From Bacteroidales bacterium (GTDB taxonomy: Bacteria; Bacteroidota; Bacteroidia; Bacteroidales; TTA-H9): 64,000 nt of DNA. Location of the stretch: positions 1-64,000 of the forward strand of contig JAUSOY010000022.1 in NCBI GenBank assembly GCA_030656615.1, written 5' to 3'. Positions 52,439 through 61,552 of this stretch are shown here, piece after piece (position 1 is the stretch's first letter; every line of letters begins with the position of its first letter). The position numbers were made by a program, and so were the translations under genes. Under the pieces are notes generated by a model. The model did no database searches. It was not told the origin of the DNA and saw only the letters and a program-made list of their open reading frames with translations.

Positions 52439-54601
52439 ATGGCTCAGAAAAAAGATCTTGAACGGAAAGCCAAAGGTGGAAGTTTTGTAAGTCACGTATT
52501 ATCTGCGTTTGGAAGTGATCCTCTTAGAGCATTTAATTATAAACAACTGGCGTCAGTCGTGGGAATTAAGGACAAAGCTTCCCGGGAAATGGTGCGCTCG
52601 GTCATGGAACAACTTGCTAAAGAAGGCATTCTTCAGGAAGTAAAAACCGGAAAATATCGCCTGGCGCAAAACCAGATTGCAAATTATAGCCAACACAAAA
52701 AATACATTACCGGAATTGTTGATATGAAGCAAACCGGTAAGGCGTATGTTATTACGGATGAACTTGGAGAAGATGTGTATATTTCGTCTTCAAACACAGG
52801 AACAGCACTCAATGGAGATCAGGTAAAAGTCTACCTTTTTCCAAAACGCTCAAAACACAAAACAGAGGGTCAGATTGTTGAAGTAATACGCAGAGCCAGG
52901 ACACAATATGTTGGAATTATACAAATCAGCAAAAATTATGCATTCCTGATTTCTGATAGTACATCCATGCCCATCGATTTTTTCATTCCTGCCGATAAAA
53001 TGAAAGAAGCGAAAAATGGAGACAAGGTCATAGTTGCCTTAACGGATTGGCCTGAAAATGCAAAAAACCCTTTTGGTGAAGTTATTCAGGTACTTGGCCG
53101 GCCCGGGGAGAATAATGTGGAGATGCAATCGATTCTTGTTGAATATAATTTCCCATTATCTTTTACAGCAGCCGCAGAGAACGAGGCAGATAAAATCCCC
53201 GATAAAATTTCTCAGGAAGAAATTAAAAAGCGGAGAGACATACGACAAACCTGGACAATTACCATTGACCCAGCTGATGCCAAGGATTTTGACGATGCAT
53301 TATCGCTCTCCAAAATGTCTAATGGACATTGGGAAGTAGGTGTTCATATTGCAGATGTATCGCATTATGTGATACCGGGTTCGGCTATTGATGATGAGGC
53401 TGTTGATAGAGGCACATCGGTATATCTGGTTGATCGGGTTATTCCAATGTTGCCCGAAAAGCTTTCTAATTTTGTTTGCTCTCTGCGCCCCAAGGAAGAC
53501 AAGCTTTGTTTTTCGGCAATTTTTGAAATGGATGATGAAGCCAGAATTTATAATGAATGGTTCGGAAAAACTGTTATTAACTCTGATAGACGTTACAATT
53601 ATGAGGAAGCCCAGCTAATGATTGAAGGCGGGGAAGGTGATTATAAAGATGAAATCCTTATTCTTCACGGATTAGCCGAAAAGCTTCGGTCGGTTCGATT
53701 TAGTCAGGGTTCGATAAATTTTGAATCGGAGGAAGTGAAATTTCATCTTGACGATAAAGGGAAACCCATAGGTGTATACATTAAGGTTCAGAAGGAATCG
53801 AATCGTCTGGTAGAAGATTTCATGCTTTTGGCGAATCGCAGGGTAGCTGAAAATATTGGAATAAAAAAGGATGGTAAGGAACCAAAAACCTTTGTTTACA
53901 GAATTCATGATGAACCATCACCCGAAAAAATTAATCAGTTTTCTCAGTTTGTTAGTAAACTTGGCTATTCTCTCAAACTTGGTTCACGAAAAGTTCTGGT
54001 AAGTTCGATGAACAAACTCTTCGATGATGTCAGTGGAAAGGGCGAATCGACCATGATAGAAACCATTGCTATACGCACAATGGCCAAAGCAGTATATTCG
54101 ACGGATAATATCGGCCATTATGGACTCGCATTCCCGTATTATACGCACTTTACATCTCCCATACGCCGTTACCCCGATTTAATGGTTCATCGTTTGTTGT
54201 TTTCGTATTTAAACAATGGTCCTTCCGTTAATAAAGAGGAATACGAAGCCATGTGCGATCATGCTTCCGAGATGGAACGAAAGGCTGTTGAAGCGGAAAG
54301 AGCATCTACCAAACTTAAGCAGGCTGAATATTTGTCTGATAAAATTGGGGAGGTTTTTGAAGCCTTGATTTCCGGAGTTAGTAAATGGGGTATTTTTGCT
54401 GAAATCATCGGGAATAAATGCGAAGGCATGATTCGATTACGTGATTTGCAAGACGATTATTATTACCTTGATGAAGATAATTATCAGGTGGTGGGTCAGC
54501 GGTATGGCGAAGCTTACAAATTAGGGGATAAAATCCGGATTCGAATCAAAAATGTAGATTTGCAAAGAAAGCAAATCGATTATGATTTGATTCGTCAATA
54601 G
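52439..54601 (+). CDS. rnr: Ribonuclease R
   Basis: The 720-residue RNase II-family exoribonuclease has an N-terminal helical part, cold-shock domains (about 85-220) and the RNB catalytic domain. The metal-binding Asps are in ITIDPADAKDFDDALSL, and HYGLAFPYYTHFTSPIRRYPDL is the family signature. An S1 domain ends it (EALISGVSKWGIFAEI). It degrades structured RNA 3' to 5'. The start is the ATG at 52439, preceded by a weak TATCTTTA element at 52406. Its 3' end overlaps the convergent gene by seven bases. Confidence 0.94.
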   Translation: MAQKKDLERKAKGGSFVSHVLSAFGSDPLRAFNYKQLASVVGIKDKASREMVRSVMEQLAKEGILQEVKTGKYRLAQNQIANYSQHKKYITGIVDMKQTGKAYVITDELGEDVYISSSNTGTALNGDQVKVYLFPKRSKHKTEGQIVEVIRRARTQYVGIIQISKNYAFLISDSTSMPIDFFIPADKMKEAKNGDKVIVALTDWPENAKNPFGEVIQVLGRPGENNVEMQSILVEYNFPLSFTAAAENEADKIPDKISQEEIKKRRDIRQTWTITIDPADAKDFDDALSLSKMSNGHWEVGVHIADVSHYVIPGSAIDDEAVDRGTSVYLVDRVIPMLPEKLSNFVCSLRPKEDKLCFSAIFEMDDEARIYNEWFGKTVINSDRRYNYEEAQLMIEGGEGDYKDEILILHGLAEKLRSVRFSQGSINFESEEVKFHLDDKGKPIGVYIKVQKESNRLVEDFMLLANRRVAENIGIKKDGKEPKTFVYRIHDEPSPEKINQFSQFVSKLGYSLKLGSRKVLVSSMNKLFDDVSGKGESTMIETIAIRTMAKAVYSTDNIGHYGLAFPYYTHFTSPIRRYPDLMVHRLLFSYLNNGPSVNKEEYEAMCDHASEMERKAVEAERASTKLKQAEYLSDKIGEVFEALISGVSKWGIFAEIIGNKCEGMIRLRDLQDDYYYLDEDNYQVVGQRYGEAYKLGDKIRIRIKNVDLQRKQIDYDLIRQ

Positions 54602-56094
54602 ACTTCCTGTGTTTCGCTATTTCTGACTGTATTGCCAAAGCTAAATCGCAGAAAACCCATTGTAACGGACAGGTGCGGACTATTGTCTTTAATCAGACTG
54701 GCTAGGTCGCGTGTAGCTATACCAAATTCCCAGGCATTTCCTGTTGAAAGTGTGAATCCCAAAGGGAAATTTAATCCGACACCTCCACCAACACTAACAC
54801 CACCTGTAAGCGAAACCCAGTTTCCTGCTTTTAATCGGGCACCAACTAACGTTAATGGTTGATTTTTGCTTCCTGGTGCATTGTTCAAAGGCAGTACGAA
54901 ATCGAGGCCGGCATCCAGCGTTTCGCTTACCTGATACAAACCGCCCATTCGCATGGTCGTTGGTAAGCGTATTGGAATTGATGACAGTTCTTTCCATTCA
55001 AATAAATCGTCTTCTACAATAAATGCATTGATTATGTCATGAAAACTTTCATTTGGTATGCCAGCCATCTCAATACGGGAGATATTAGCACTGAAGGACG
55101 CCTCATATACATTTTTGGTCCAGGAAATACTACCAATGTCATTAATGGCACAGGATACCATGAGCTGATTATCAATCAGCATACTGAATCCCAAATCGGC
55201 TCCAATACCATTTCCACAAGGGGTAAATGCATTATTGCCAGCATTGCTTGCTTTAAAAGGTGAAGTATTTAATTGGCCTGCTAATGAGGCATTTCCAAAA
55301 GCATATTCGATGCCGAAAACATCAGACATGCTTGAATAACCATAAAACCGTTCACCGTCTACACGAATTTCGGCCATGGCATAGCCCATAAAATATTTTA
55401 CTCCTGCACCGGCATATATTTTTAACGCAGGCGTTTGAAAAACCATTGTACCATAACTCAGGTTATATTCTCTGGCCCAAAACATTCCATAGGAAGTGCC
55501 TTTGAATAATTCAGCGGCAGGTTTGGGTTGTGAGCTTACACCAGCGATAATCTGTCCGTTGATTTCATCCAATACTTTTTGATCGAAATAATCAGAGTTA
55601 AAACCAAGCCAAAGCAATTCAGCGGCCATTCCATTCAGGTTTATATTAAAAAACCCTCTTTCCCGGATGGCCATACCAAATCCTCCGATACGGTCATCAT
55701 GATAGGAAATACCCAGCAAGCCAACGTTTACCTGACCGTTTAGGTTGCCTTCGGTAAATCGTTGAATGGTATTTAATCGCTCATTATCGTTGAGTTCATT
55801 ATCCTTAAACAAGTTGCTAATATCCGATTTTCTGAGAGGCTCTGAATACAGACCAGCTGAAATATCAGCCAGCCCAAAATACACTTTACGGCCTTTAGGA
55901 TTTATTCCCAGATTCGCTGGATTTATCCCAATACACTGATAATCTGATAGTATCGTGGATGTGAGTCCCGACCCGCTGGCTAATACGGAAGAATATTCTT
56001 GTTGGGCGGAAAGGGATAAGGGTAGAATGATAAAAAATAAGGGTGTTAAACAACCTTTCAGAATCTTAATACAGAAATTAAATTGATGTAACAT
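54595..56094 (-). CDS. Outer-membrane beta-barrel protein, DUF5723-like
   Basis: The 499-residue protein has a signal peptide (about 1-30, LPLSLSAQQ). NPANLG (about 56) with the barrel-like repeats ending in aromatic-alternating strands (LSVTMGFLRFSFGN) fits the FadL-like/DUF5723 group of Bacteroidota outer-membrane proteins. No catalytic motif is visible. The function is unknown; transport of hydrophobic molecules or T9SS accessory roles are possible. It overlaps the rnr 3' end by seven bases. Confidence 0.65.
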   Translation of the reverse strand: MLHQFNFCIKILKGCLTPLFFIILPLSLSAQQEYSSVLASGSGLTSTILSDYQCIGINPANLGINPKGRKVYFGLADISAGLYSEPLRKSDISNLFKDNELNDNERLNTIQRFTEGNLNGQVNVGLLGISYHDDRIGGFGMAIRERGFFNINLNGMAAELLWLGFNSDYFDQKVLDEINGQIIAGVSSQPKPAAELFKGTSYGMFWAREYNLSYGTMVFQTPALKIYAGAGVKYFMGYAMAEIRVDGERFYGYSSMSDVFGIEYAFGNASLAGQLNTSPFKASNAGNNAFTPCGNGIGADLGFSMLIDNQLMVSCAINDIGSISWTKNVYEASFSANISRIEMAGIPNESFHDIINAFIVEDDLFEWKELSSIPIRLPTTMRMGGLYQVSETLDAGLDFVLPLNNAPGSKNQPLTLVGARLKAGNWVSLTGGVSVGGGVGLNFPLGFTLSTGNAWEFGIATRDLASLIKDNSPHLSVTMGFLRFSFGNTVRNSETQEVY

Positions 56095-56154
56095 AATGTA
56101 TATCAGATGATAAATTTTTGTAAAGGTATTTTAATTTTTAATTTTTGGAAATAT

Positions 56155-56184
56155 TTTGTATTTAAAAAAAATGTTGTAATTTTG
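56155..56184 (+). promoter_or_regulatory. Promoter of the MltF-like gene
   Basis: TTTG (56155-56158), 18 bases, then TAATTTTG (56177-56184) followed by CGG. This is a strong match to the Bacteroidota consensus, 38 bases before the start codon. Confidence 0.65.
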
Positions 56185-56221
56185 CGGCTGTTTTTATGAA
56201 ATACCAACTAATTGTAAAACA

Positions 56222-57667
56222 ATGACTTATAAAATCAAAGTTTTTGGAGGTTGGGTTTTAATCAGTTTATTTGTTTTGTTCTTTTTGTCTTGTAATAGCA
56301 GTGAATCAGAAACTTATGAAGATATCGACGCCGCAACGGGTCTCAGTGTACTCGATGGCATAAAAAGTCGTGGAAAGTTAATTGCTGTTACAGGAAATAA
56401 TTCCCTTGATTATTTTATATACAAGGGTGAGCCCATGGGTTATCAGCTTGAAATGGCTGAAGCATTTGCCAATGAGCTCGGCGTTAAACTTGAAATCATT
56501 ATTGAGAGCAATCCGAATGAGGCAATCCGTCTTTTGGAAGATGGGAAAGCCGATATTATTGCAATGGATTTGCCCATCACTCTTCAATATAATCGCAGGC
56601 TTGATTATGCCGTACCTTTCACTCAAACCCGACTGGTACTGGTTCAACAGAAAAGGCCGGCAGCTTTAAAAACCGTATCAACAAATGAAGTTGATACAAA
56701 ACTGATTACAACCCCTTTATCTTTAGCAGGAAAAACATTGTACATTCCTGATGATCCTTTTCTTTCTACACGGGTGGAAAGCTTAATGCAAGAGATCGGA
56801 GATACTATTTATGTCGTTCGAATGAATGAACGAAGCAGTGAGGAACTGATTGGAATGGTTTCGACGGGCGAAATTGAATACACATTGGCTGAGGAGCGCC
56901 TGGCGGGTATTAATGCCAGCATCTATTCCAATCTTGATATCAGCACCCCTGTTTCATTTCAGTATCATGTTACGTGGGCTGTTAAAAAAGATGCCAAAGG
57001 CATTCTTAAAAGACTCAATGAATGGTATGTATCTTATATCGCTTCACATGATGGAACGGTTCTTTATGGGAAGTATTATAAAAGTTCACGTATCTCGAGA
57101 ATTTCAGAAAGCCGTTATTATTCTGGCAGGAATGGCATTATTTCCGATTATGACAATTTATTGCGGCCCTTAGGCAGGGCCATTGGTTGGGATTGGCGAA
57201 TGCTGGCTTCCTTGATTTATCAGGAATCGGCTTTTAAAACCAACAGAACTTCTTATGCCGGAGCATTTGGTATTATGCAAATGATGCCCGCAACTGCAGA
57301 AATTTATGGCATCGATAGCTCATCTTCGCCATCGCAGCAAATAGTTGCTGGTGTAAGATATATTCAGTGGCTTGAAAATCAATGGAAGGATATAATTTTA
57401 GATCCAGATGAAAGACTAAAATTTGTATTGGCTTCCTATAATGTTGGTCTTGGTCATGTATTGGATGCACGGCGCCTGGCCACGAAGTATGGCCGAAATC
57501 CTAACGTGTGGCAGGATAGTGTTGAGTTTTTTCTTGAATCAAAGTCATCACCGGAATTTTATACCGATGCAACAGTTTATTATGGATATTGTATGGGCGA
57601 TCAGCCTGTAAAGTACGTGAATGAGATTATTGGCCGTTATAGCCATTATCGAAAATTTTATAATTAG
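56222..57667 (+). CDS. MltF-like membrane-bound lytic transglycosylase
   Basis: The 481-residue lipoprotein (lipobox LSC, Cys24) has an N-terminal type-3 solute-binding domain (about 45-290: GYQLEMAEAFANELGVKLEI, DIIAMDLPITLQYNRRLDY). The C-terminal SLT domain follows, with the catalytic Glu in ASLIYQESAF (about 345) and GAFGIMQMMPATA. MltF cleaves peptidoglycan glycan strands at the periplasmic face, its binding domain probably sensing cell-wall fragments. Length and order are typical. The terminator at 57677 follows directly. Confidence 0.9.
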   Translation: MTYKIKVFGGWVLISLFVLFFLSCNSSESETYEDIDAATGLSVLDGIKSRGKLIAVTGNNSLDYFIYKGEPMGYQLEMAEAFANELGVKLEIIIESNPNEAIRLLEDGKADIIAMDLPITLQYNRRLDYAVPFTQTRLVLVQQKRPAALKTVSTNEVDTKLITTPLSLAGKTLYIPDDPFLSTRVESLMQEIGDTIYVVRMNERSSEELIGMVSTGEIEYTLAEERLAGINASIYSNLDISTPVSFQYHVTWAVKKDAKGILKRLNEWYVSYIASHDGTVLYGKYYKSSRISRISESRYYSGRNGIISDYDNLLRPLGRAIGWDWRMLASLIYQESAFKTNRTSYAGAFGIMQMMPATAEIYGIDSSSSPSQQIVAGVRYIQWLENQWKDIILDPDERLKFVLASYNVGLGHVLDARRLATKYGRNPNVWQDSVEFFLESKSSPEFYTDATVYYGYCMGDQPVKYVNEIIGRYSHYRKFYN

Positions 57668-57676
57668 AAACGAATC

Positions 57677-57708
57677 AAAAAAGGCAATCTCAACGGATTG
57701 CCTTTTTT
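57677..57708. terminator. Bidirectional terminator
   Basis: A perfect 13-base stem (AAAAAAGGCAATC and its complement) with a six-base loop between the convergent MltF-like and flavodoxin genes. The A/T tracts at both ends serve both directions. Confidence 0.9.
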
Positions 57709-57722
57709 AATGCATTAATTTT

Positions 57723-58229
57723 TTAGAGCGTTTTAATCCATTTTTCGATTCTTTCTTCGCTCAGTTCAGGCTGACGGTCTTCATCCAGGGCTAAACCAAT
57801 AAAATAGTTTCCGGAGACAGATGCGGAATCACTAAAGATATATCCATCCGTCGGCCATTTACCTGTAATAACGGCCCCGGCTTTTTCAAAATCATCCTTC
57901 ATCAGTAGCATCGCATCGGCAAAATTATGTGGATAAAGAATTTGGTCTCCAAGACCGAATAATGCCACTTTTTTACCTTGAAATGCATTGGGTTTACTCT
58001 GTGAAAATAATTTTGACCAAAGATTTTTACCAGTAGCATCATTCCACGTTTCGGCGCCAACGGTAGACCCTCCTGCAATAATCAGATCATATTCCGCAAA
58101 ACTAGTCTGCGTTAGATTATTCAGACAGATAAGATCTGCCTTGTTTGTTTGGAGTTTCGAATACACTTTTGTGGCGATTTTTTCAACATTTCCGCCTGCA
58201 GGCCAGTATAATATCAGGGTTTTTCCCAT
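57723..58229 (-). CDS. Flavodoxin
   Basis: The 168-residue protein has the long-chain flavodoxin layout: LIIAGGSTVGAETWNDATGKNLW, VALFGLGDQILYPHNFADAM, and a C-terminal FIGLALDEDRQPELSEERIEKWI. The FMN phosphate-binding loop, usually GSTTGNTE, is WPAGGNVEKIA here (residues 9-19), so the usual Ser/Thr side chains are missing. It carries one or two electrons between redox enzymes; its partners are not in the window. Functional status with the changed loop needs checking. Confidence 0.82.
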   Translation of the reverse strand: MGKTLILYWPAGGNVEKIATKVYSKLQTNKADLICLNNLTQTSFAEYDLIIAGGSTVGAETWNDATGKNLWSKLFSQSKPNAFQGKKVALFGLGDQILYPHNFADAMLLMKDDFEKAGAVITGKWPTDGYIFSDSASVSGNYFIGLALDEDRQPELSEERIEKWIKTL

Positions 58230-58256
58230 TTTTTGAGATTTTATAAGGTTTATATA

Positions 58257-59135
58257 TCAGAAGTTATTAACGATTCTTTTTATTGAATCAACGTAAGAAC
58301 CCCCAAAAAGGTTCACGTGAACCAGGAGAGGATACAAGTTGAAATAATCAGTTCTTGATGGCCATTGTCTATCAATGTGGAAATTATTCGAGTATGATTC
58401 GTAAAATCTTTTTTCGAAACCTCCGAAAAGTTTTGTCATTGCAAGGTCAGCTTCACGATGTCCGAAGTATACAGCCGGATCAAAAATACATGCCCCGCCT
58501 TTACTTCCGGTCATATAATTCCCACTCCATAAATCTCCGTGTAACAATGCTGGTTTTTCTACTGGAAAAATCTCCGGGATTTTCGTAAAAAACCTATCAA
58601 AACAGCTGCTGGTTGATTGGTTAATTCTTCCCAAATTGCGGGCCATTCGTATTTGTGGAAGAATTCTTTCTTCAATAAAAAAATGATTCCAGTCTGCGTG
58701 AAAATGATTCGACTGTGGGAGTGATCCTATGTAATTATCGTTTTCGAGTCCGAAGGAATCGGATGAAATTTTATGTTGATTTGATAGCGCATGACCAAAA
58801 TCTTCCATAAAAGTCGCTTTTCTTGCTGCTGGTTTAATGTATTGGAGCAGAAGAAATTGAAATTCTCCGGAAACGTTTGTATGAATTACTTTGGGAACTT
58901 CAAGGCAGTTTGCATTATTTAACAGATGAAGACCCTCAGCTTCACGTAGAAACATATTGGGGAATTTTTTGCTTTGATTGATCTTAATAAAATAATCTTC
59001 CTTTTTGAATCGAAAAGCATAAGAAGCATTAATATCGCCGCCAGCTACCGGACGCAAGTCTTCAAAATCCTGAATCCGGATTAAATCAGCTGAAAAAAAA
59101 TGTTGAAGTGATGAGAGTACGGCTTGAGGTATCAT
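58257..59135 (-). CDS. Fructosamine kinase-family protein
   Basis: The 292-residue protein-kinase-like fold enzyme has AGGDINASYAFRFK near the N-terminus (nucleotide region), the catalytic loop LLHGDLWSGNYM (about 198) and CIFDPAVYFGHREADLAM (about 217, metal-binding Asp). These fit fructosamine-3-kinase-like proteins that repair glycated protein amines. The C-terminal FGGSYVDSIKRIV completes the family. It begins 66 bases past the stop of the anti-sigma candidate on the same strand. Confidence 0.88.
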   Translation of the reverse strand: MIPQAVLSSLQHFFSADLIRIQDFEDLRPVAGGDINASYAFRFKKEDYFIKINQSKKFPNMFLREAEGLHLLNNANCLEVPKVIHTNVSGEFQFLLLQYIKPAARKATFMEDFGHALSNQHKISSDSFGLENDNYIGSLPQSNHFHADWNHFFIEERILPQIRMARNLGRINQSTSSCFDRFFTKIPEIFPVEKPALLHGDLWSGNYMTGSKGGACIFDPAVYFGHREADLAMTKLFGGFEKRFYESYSNNFHIDRQWPSRTDYFNLYPLLVHVNLFGGSYVDSIKRIVNNF

Positions 59136-59200
59136 GCTTTTCAGGAAAAATCAAACTTACTGAAAATTTCATGATATGACCCCAAACACGCTGGCAATTT

Positions 59201-59641
59201 TTAGAAAAACAAAAAACTTTGTAGTGTTTTCACTCCCTTATTGATGTATCTGTCGAGTATCAGAAGGCAAATGCCAGCAAGTACAATACCCGCCCAAAGG
59301 ATTTTTATTGCTGAATTTTCGAAAAAGCCTGCGGTGAAGTTCATAATATCCGGAATGCTAAATGAAAAGCGTTCAGGAGAAACTGCAAATGAAAACACCT
59401 TATACAACGAATCAATAAATGGGATATCAGAGGTAAGGATGATCACCATAAAAAACAAGCCAGTCAATAAAAGAGCGGCGGCAGCTTTAAGATAATTTTT
59501 TAGTCGGGTGTCGTCAGAGGATGGCACAGGCGAAGGCGATGTAACCGCCATAACCTTGGCCGTGAAGTTGTTTGATGGAACGGGCAAGTTCGTGGCTTTA
59601 ACAACTTCCGAAATGAGCCTGTCAAAATCTAAGGTATTCAT
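59201..59641 (-). CDS. Probable membrane anti-sigma factor
   Basis: The 146-residue protein has a short cytoplasmic N-terminus and two membrane segments (about 52-72 and 112-130), with a periplasmic loop between. No zinc motif is visible. Its ATG overlaps the ECF sigma stop codon by four bases, the arrangement used by anti-sigma factors, so that role is inferred from position. I see no sequence family. Confidence 0.55.
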   Translation of the reverse strand: MNTLDFDRLISEVVKATNLPVPSNNFTAKVMAVTSPSPVPSSDDTRLKNYLKAAAALLLTGLFFMVIILTSDIPFIDSLYKVFSFAVSPERFSFSIPDIMNFTAGFFENSAIKILWAGIVLAGICLLILDRYINKGVKTLQSFLFF

Positions 59642-60210
59642 ATATATTCCTCCTTCAGTTCTTTTTTAATACTTGTTTCTACATCATTTGCAATTTTTTT
59701 CCGAATGCGATGCAGCTTTACTTTAACATTTGATACTGTCAATCCGGTCACGGAACTGACTTCGTCTACCGATAATTCTTCTTTGTAAAATAAAGTTATT
59801 AGTAAACCGTCTTCGGATGATAGTCTTTGAATGGCTTTTTCCACCATCCTGAACTGGTCTTCTTTACTAAATTCATTGATGGCTTCAATAGGATCGGGAT
59901 ATTGTTCAATTAATCGTTCATCCAATGCAAGAAATTCGTGTTTTTTCTTACGAGTAAAAGTAATTGCGGTATTGTAAACAATTCGGTAAAGCCAGGTTTT
60001 AAACTGGGATTCCTGCCGAAATGTTGAGAGATTGTTAAATGCTTTTACAAAAGCATCCATAGCTATTTCTTCAGCCTCTTCTGGTTTACCAGCAATTTTC
60101 AGAGCGAGAGAAAAGGCCATGTTTTTATGCCTGTCTACCAAAGCCGCATAGGCAGAGGTATCTCCATTCAAAATACGAAGTACATATTCAATGTCATCGA
60201 CTTGATTCAT
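59638..60210 (-). CDS. ECF RNA polymerase sigma factor
   Basis: The 190-residue protein shows region 2 (KIAGKPEEAEEIAMDAFVKAFNNL, FKTWLYRIVYNTAITF) and region 4 (LSSEDGLLITLFYKEELSVDEVSSVTGLTVSNVKVKLHR). It has a good housekeeping promoter upstream plus a second, ECF-like motif close to the start codon, suggesting autoregulation. It heads an operon with the membrane protein next to it, perhaps extending into the fructosamine kinase gene. Confidence 0.93.
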   Translation of the reverse strand: MNQVDDIEYVLRILNGDTSAYAALVDRHKNMAFSLALKIAGKPEEAEEIAMDAFVKAFNNLSTFRQESQFKTWLYRIVYNTAITFTRKKKHEFLALDERLIEQYPDPIEAINEFSKEDQFRMVEKAIQRLSSEDGLLITLFYKEELSVDEVSSVTGLTVSNVKVKLHRIRKKIANDVETSIKKELKEEYI

Positions 60211-60250
60211 GCTATTATGACGCTGATGAAAGGTTCAGGTTACATCATCA

Positions 60251-60282
60251 CAAAAGTATTTACGATTTTAGTAAAAGTCAAA
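60251..60282 (-). promoter_or_regulatory. Housekeeping promoter of the ECF sigma gene
   Basis: On the minus strand TTTG (60282-60279), 20 bases, then TACTTTTG (60258-60251), an exact consensus match, 40 bases before the ATG. Confidence 0.7.
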
Positions 60283-60507
60283 TTGTTTTATTTCAATGTG
60301 TTGAAGGATGGAGTTTTTAAACACTCTTTGCAATCGCTTTTAATTCCGGATCTGAAAAAGTCAAAGAAAGATCAGAAATAGTGACTAAAATGGCTTTATT
60401 GCATTGGATAAAAGGCTGTGAATACCTGATTTAAGTGATTCAGTTATAAATGTGTTCGTAATCTGCTTAATCGTTTTCCTCCATAGCTGACAAAACATTC
60501 TTTCCAC

Positions 60508-60538
60508 TTGACTGTTGTTTTTACAAGTATTAATTTTC
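60508..60538 (+). promoter_or_regulatory. Probable promoter of the T9SS cargo gene
   Basis: TTG (60508-60510), 20 bases, then TAATTTTC (60531-60538), one base off TAnnTTTG. It lies 13 bases before the GTG and 25 before the ATG. Confidence 0.45.
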
Positions 60539-60563
60539 AAAAAATATAAACGTGGTCAGAATA

Positions 60564-61448
60564 ATGATTTTTTTTCTCCTGTTATTTATTGCTAACTTAT
60601 CGAACCTTAAAGCTCAGTACGATCCTTTAATTCATTCATCCAAATTGTGGAGCGTGGTGTCCATTCATTGTTTACCTACCGGGAATTCTTATACTTCTAC
60701 ATATTATAGCATTGAAGGAGATACAGTTCTGGAAGGGAAATCTTATCAGGTCTTAAATTTTACTACAGACCCAAATTTGGAGGAGTGGCTCATCTGGGGT
60801 TATTTGCGTGAAGATACGATTAGCCGTCAGGTCTTTTTCAGGGGAGTATATCCGGAAGCTGAAGGCCTTATTTATGACTTTTCTCTTCAGGCAGGGGATA
60901 CGGTAAAAATTCTTAATTATTACTTGAGTGATGATACGATTAAACTGCCGGTTCAGCAGGTTACGGAAGAATTCTTTGCCGGGAAATTGCGAAAACGCAT
61001 TGCTCTGGTTAATCCCGAATTTGAACAGACAGAAATTTGGTATGAAGGCATTGGAAGCCTATGGGGTTTAACAAACAGCGGGGTGGCCTTCTACAGTGCT
61101 GCATGCGGAAGCGAGGAACTACTTTGCTACAGTTTTAGTGGTAACACTTTGTATTTGAATAATTTGTATGCGTCGTGTTATTTTGCCCCAACAGCCATAG
61201 AGGATCAACCGGCATTCACCGAAATGAGTATTTTCCCAAACCCGTGTCAGGATTGGTTTTTAATCAACACTTCCTTATCTGGCTCTTTTTCGGTTTCCGT
61301 ATATAATAGTATGGGCGTTCAACTTTTAAGAATTGATAACTGGAAACCAGGACAGCGACTGGATATTAGCACATTGAAATCCGGAATATACTTCGTTCTA
61401 ATCGAAAATTCATCCGGAAGTCATATTATGAAAATAGTAAAGACATAA
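60564..61448 (+). CDS. T9SS-sorted secreted protein of unknown function
   Basis: The product is about 294 residues from the ATG at 60564 (a GTG at 60552 would add four). A signal peptide (MIFFLLLFIANLSNLKAQ) is followed by an unrecognised beta-rich region rich in aromatics and acidic residues (EGDTVLEGKSYQVLNF, FSLQAGDTVKI, WYEGIGSLWGLTNSGV). The C-terminal type A sorting domain (IFPNPCQDWF, then STLKSGIYFVLIEN) marks it as type IX secretion cargo. The central domain resembles small secreted proteins found repeatedly in Bacteroidota; no function is known to me. Confidence 0.78.
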   Translation: MIFFLLLFIANLSNLKAQYDPLIHSSKLWSVVSIHCLPTGNSYTSTYYSIEGDTVLEGKSYQVLNFTTDPNLEEWLIWGYLREDTISRQVFFRGVYPEAEGLIYDFSLQAGDTVKILNYYLSDDTIKLPVQQVTEEFFAGKLRKRIALVNPEFEQTEIWYEGIGSLWGLTNSGVAFYSAACGSEELLCYSFSGNTLYLNNLYASCYFAPTAIEDQPAFTEMSIFPNPCQDWFLINTSLSGSFSVSVYNSMGVQLLRIDNWKPGQRLDISTLKSGIYFVLIENSSGSHIMKIVKT

Positions 61449-61552
61449 ACAACACTTAAATTTTTCTACCTTTAACCGGTATTTTTTGGTTTTTAGTAAA
61501 TACCTCGAGTATGTAATAGCTGCAGGTTTGTAGAATTGTTAAATGTAGACAT

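Larger units (their letters stand above)
60211..60551. other. Divergent regulatory spacer
   Basis: This 341-base region holds the promoter of the ECF sigma operon (minus) and a probable promoter for the T9SS cargo gene (plus). The ORF at 60127-60381 looks like a shadow. I see no tRNA, repeat or riboswitch fold in the remainder (60290-60500). Confidence 0.5.
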
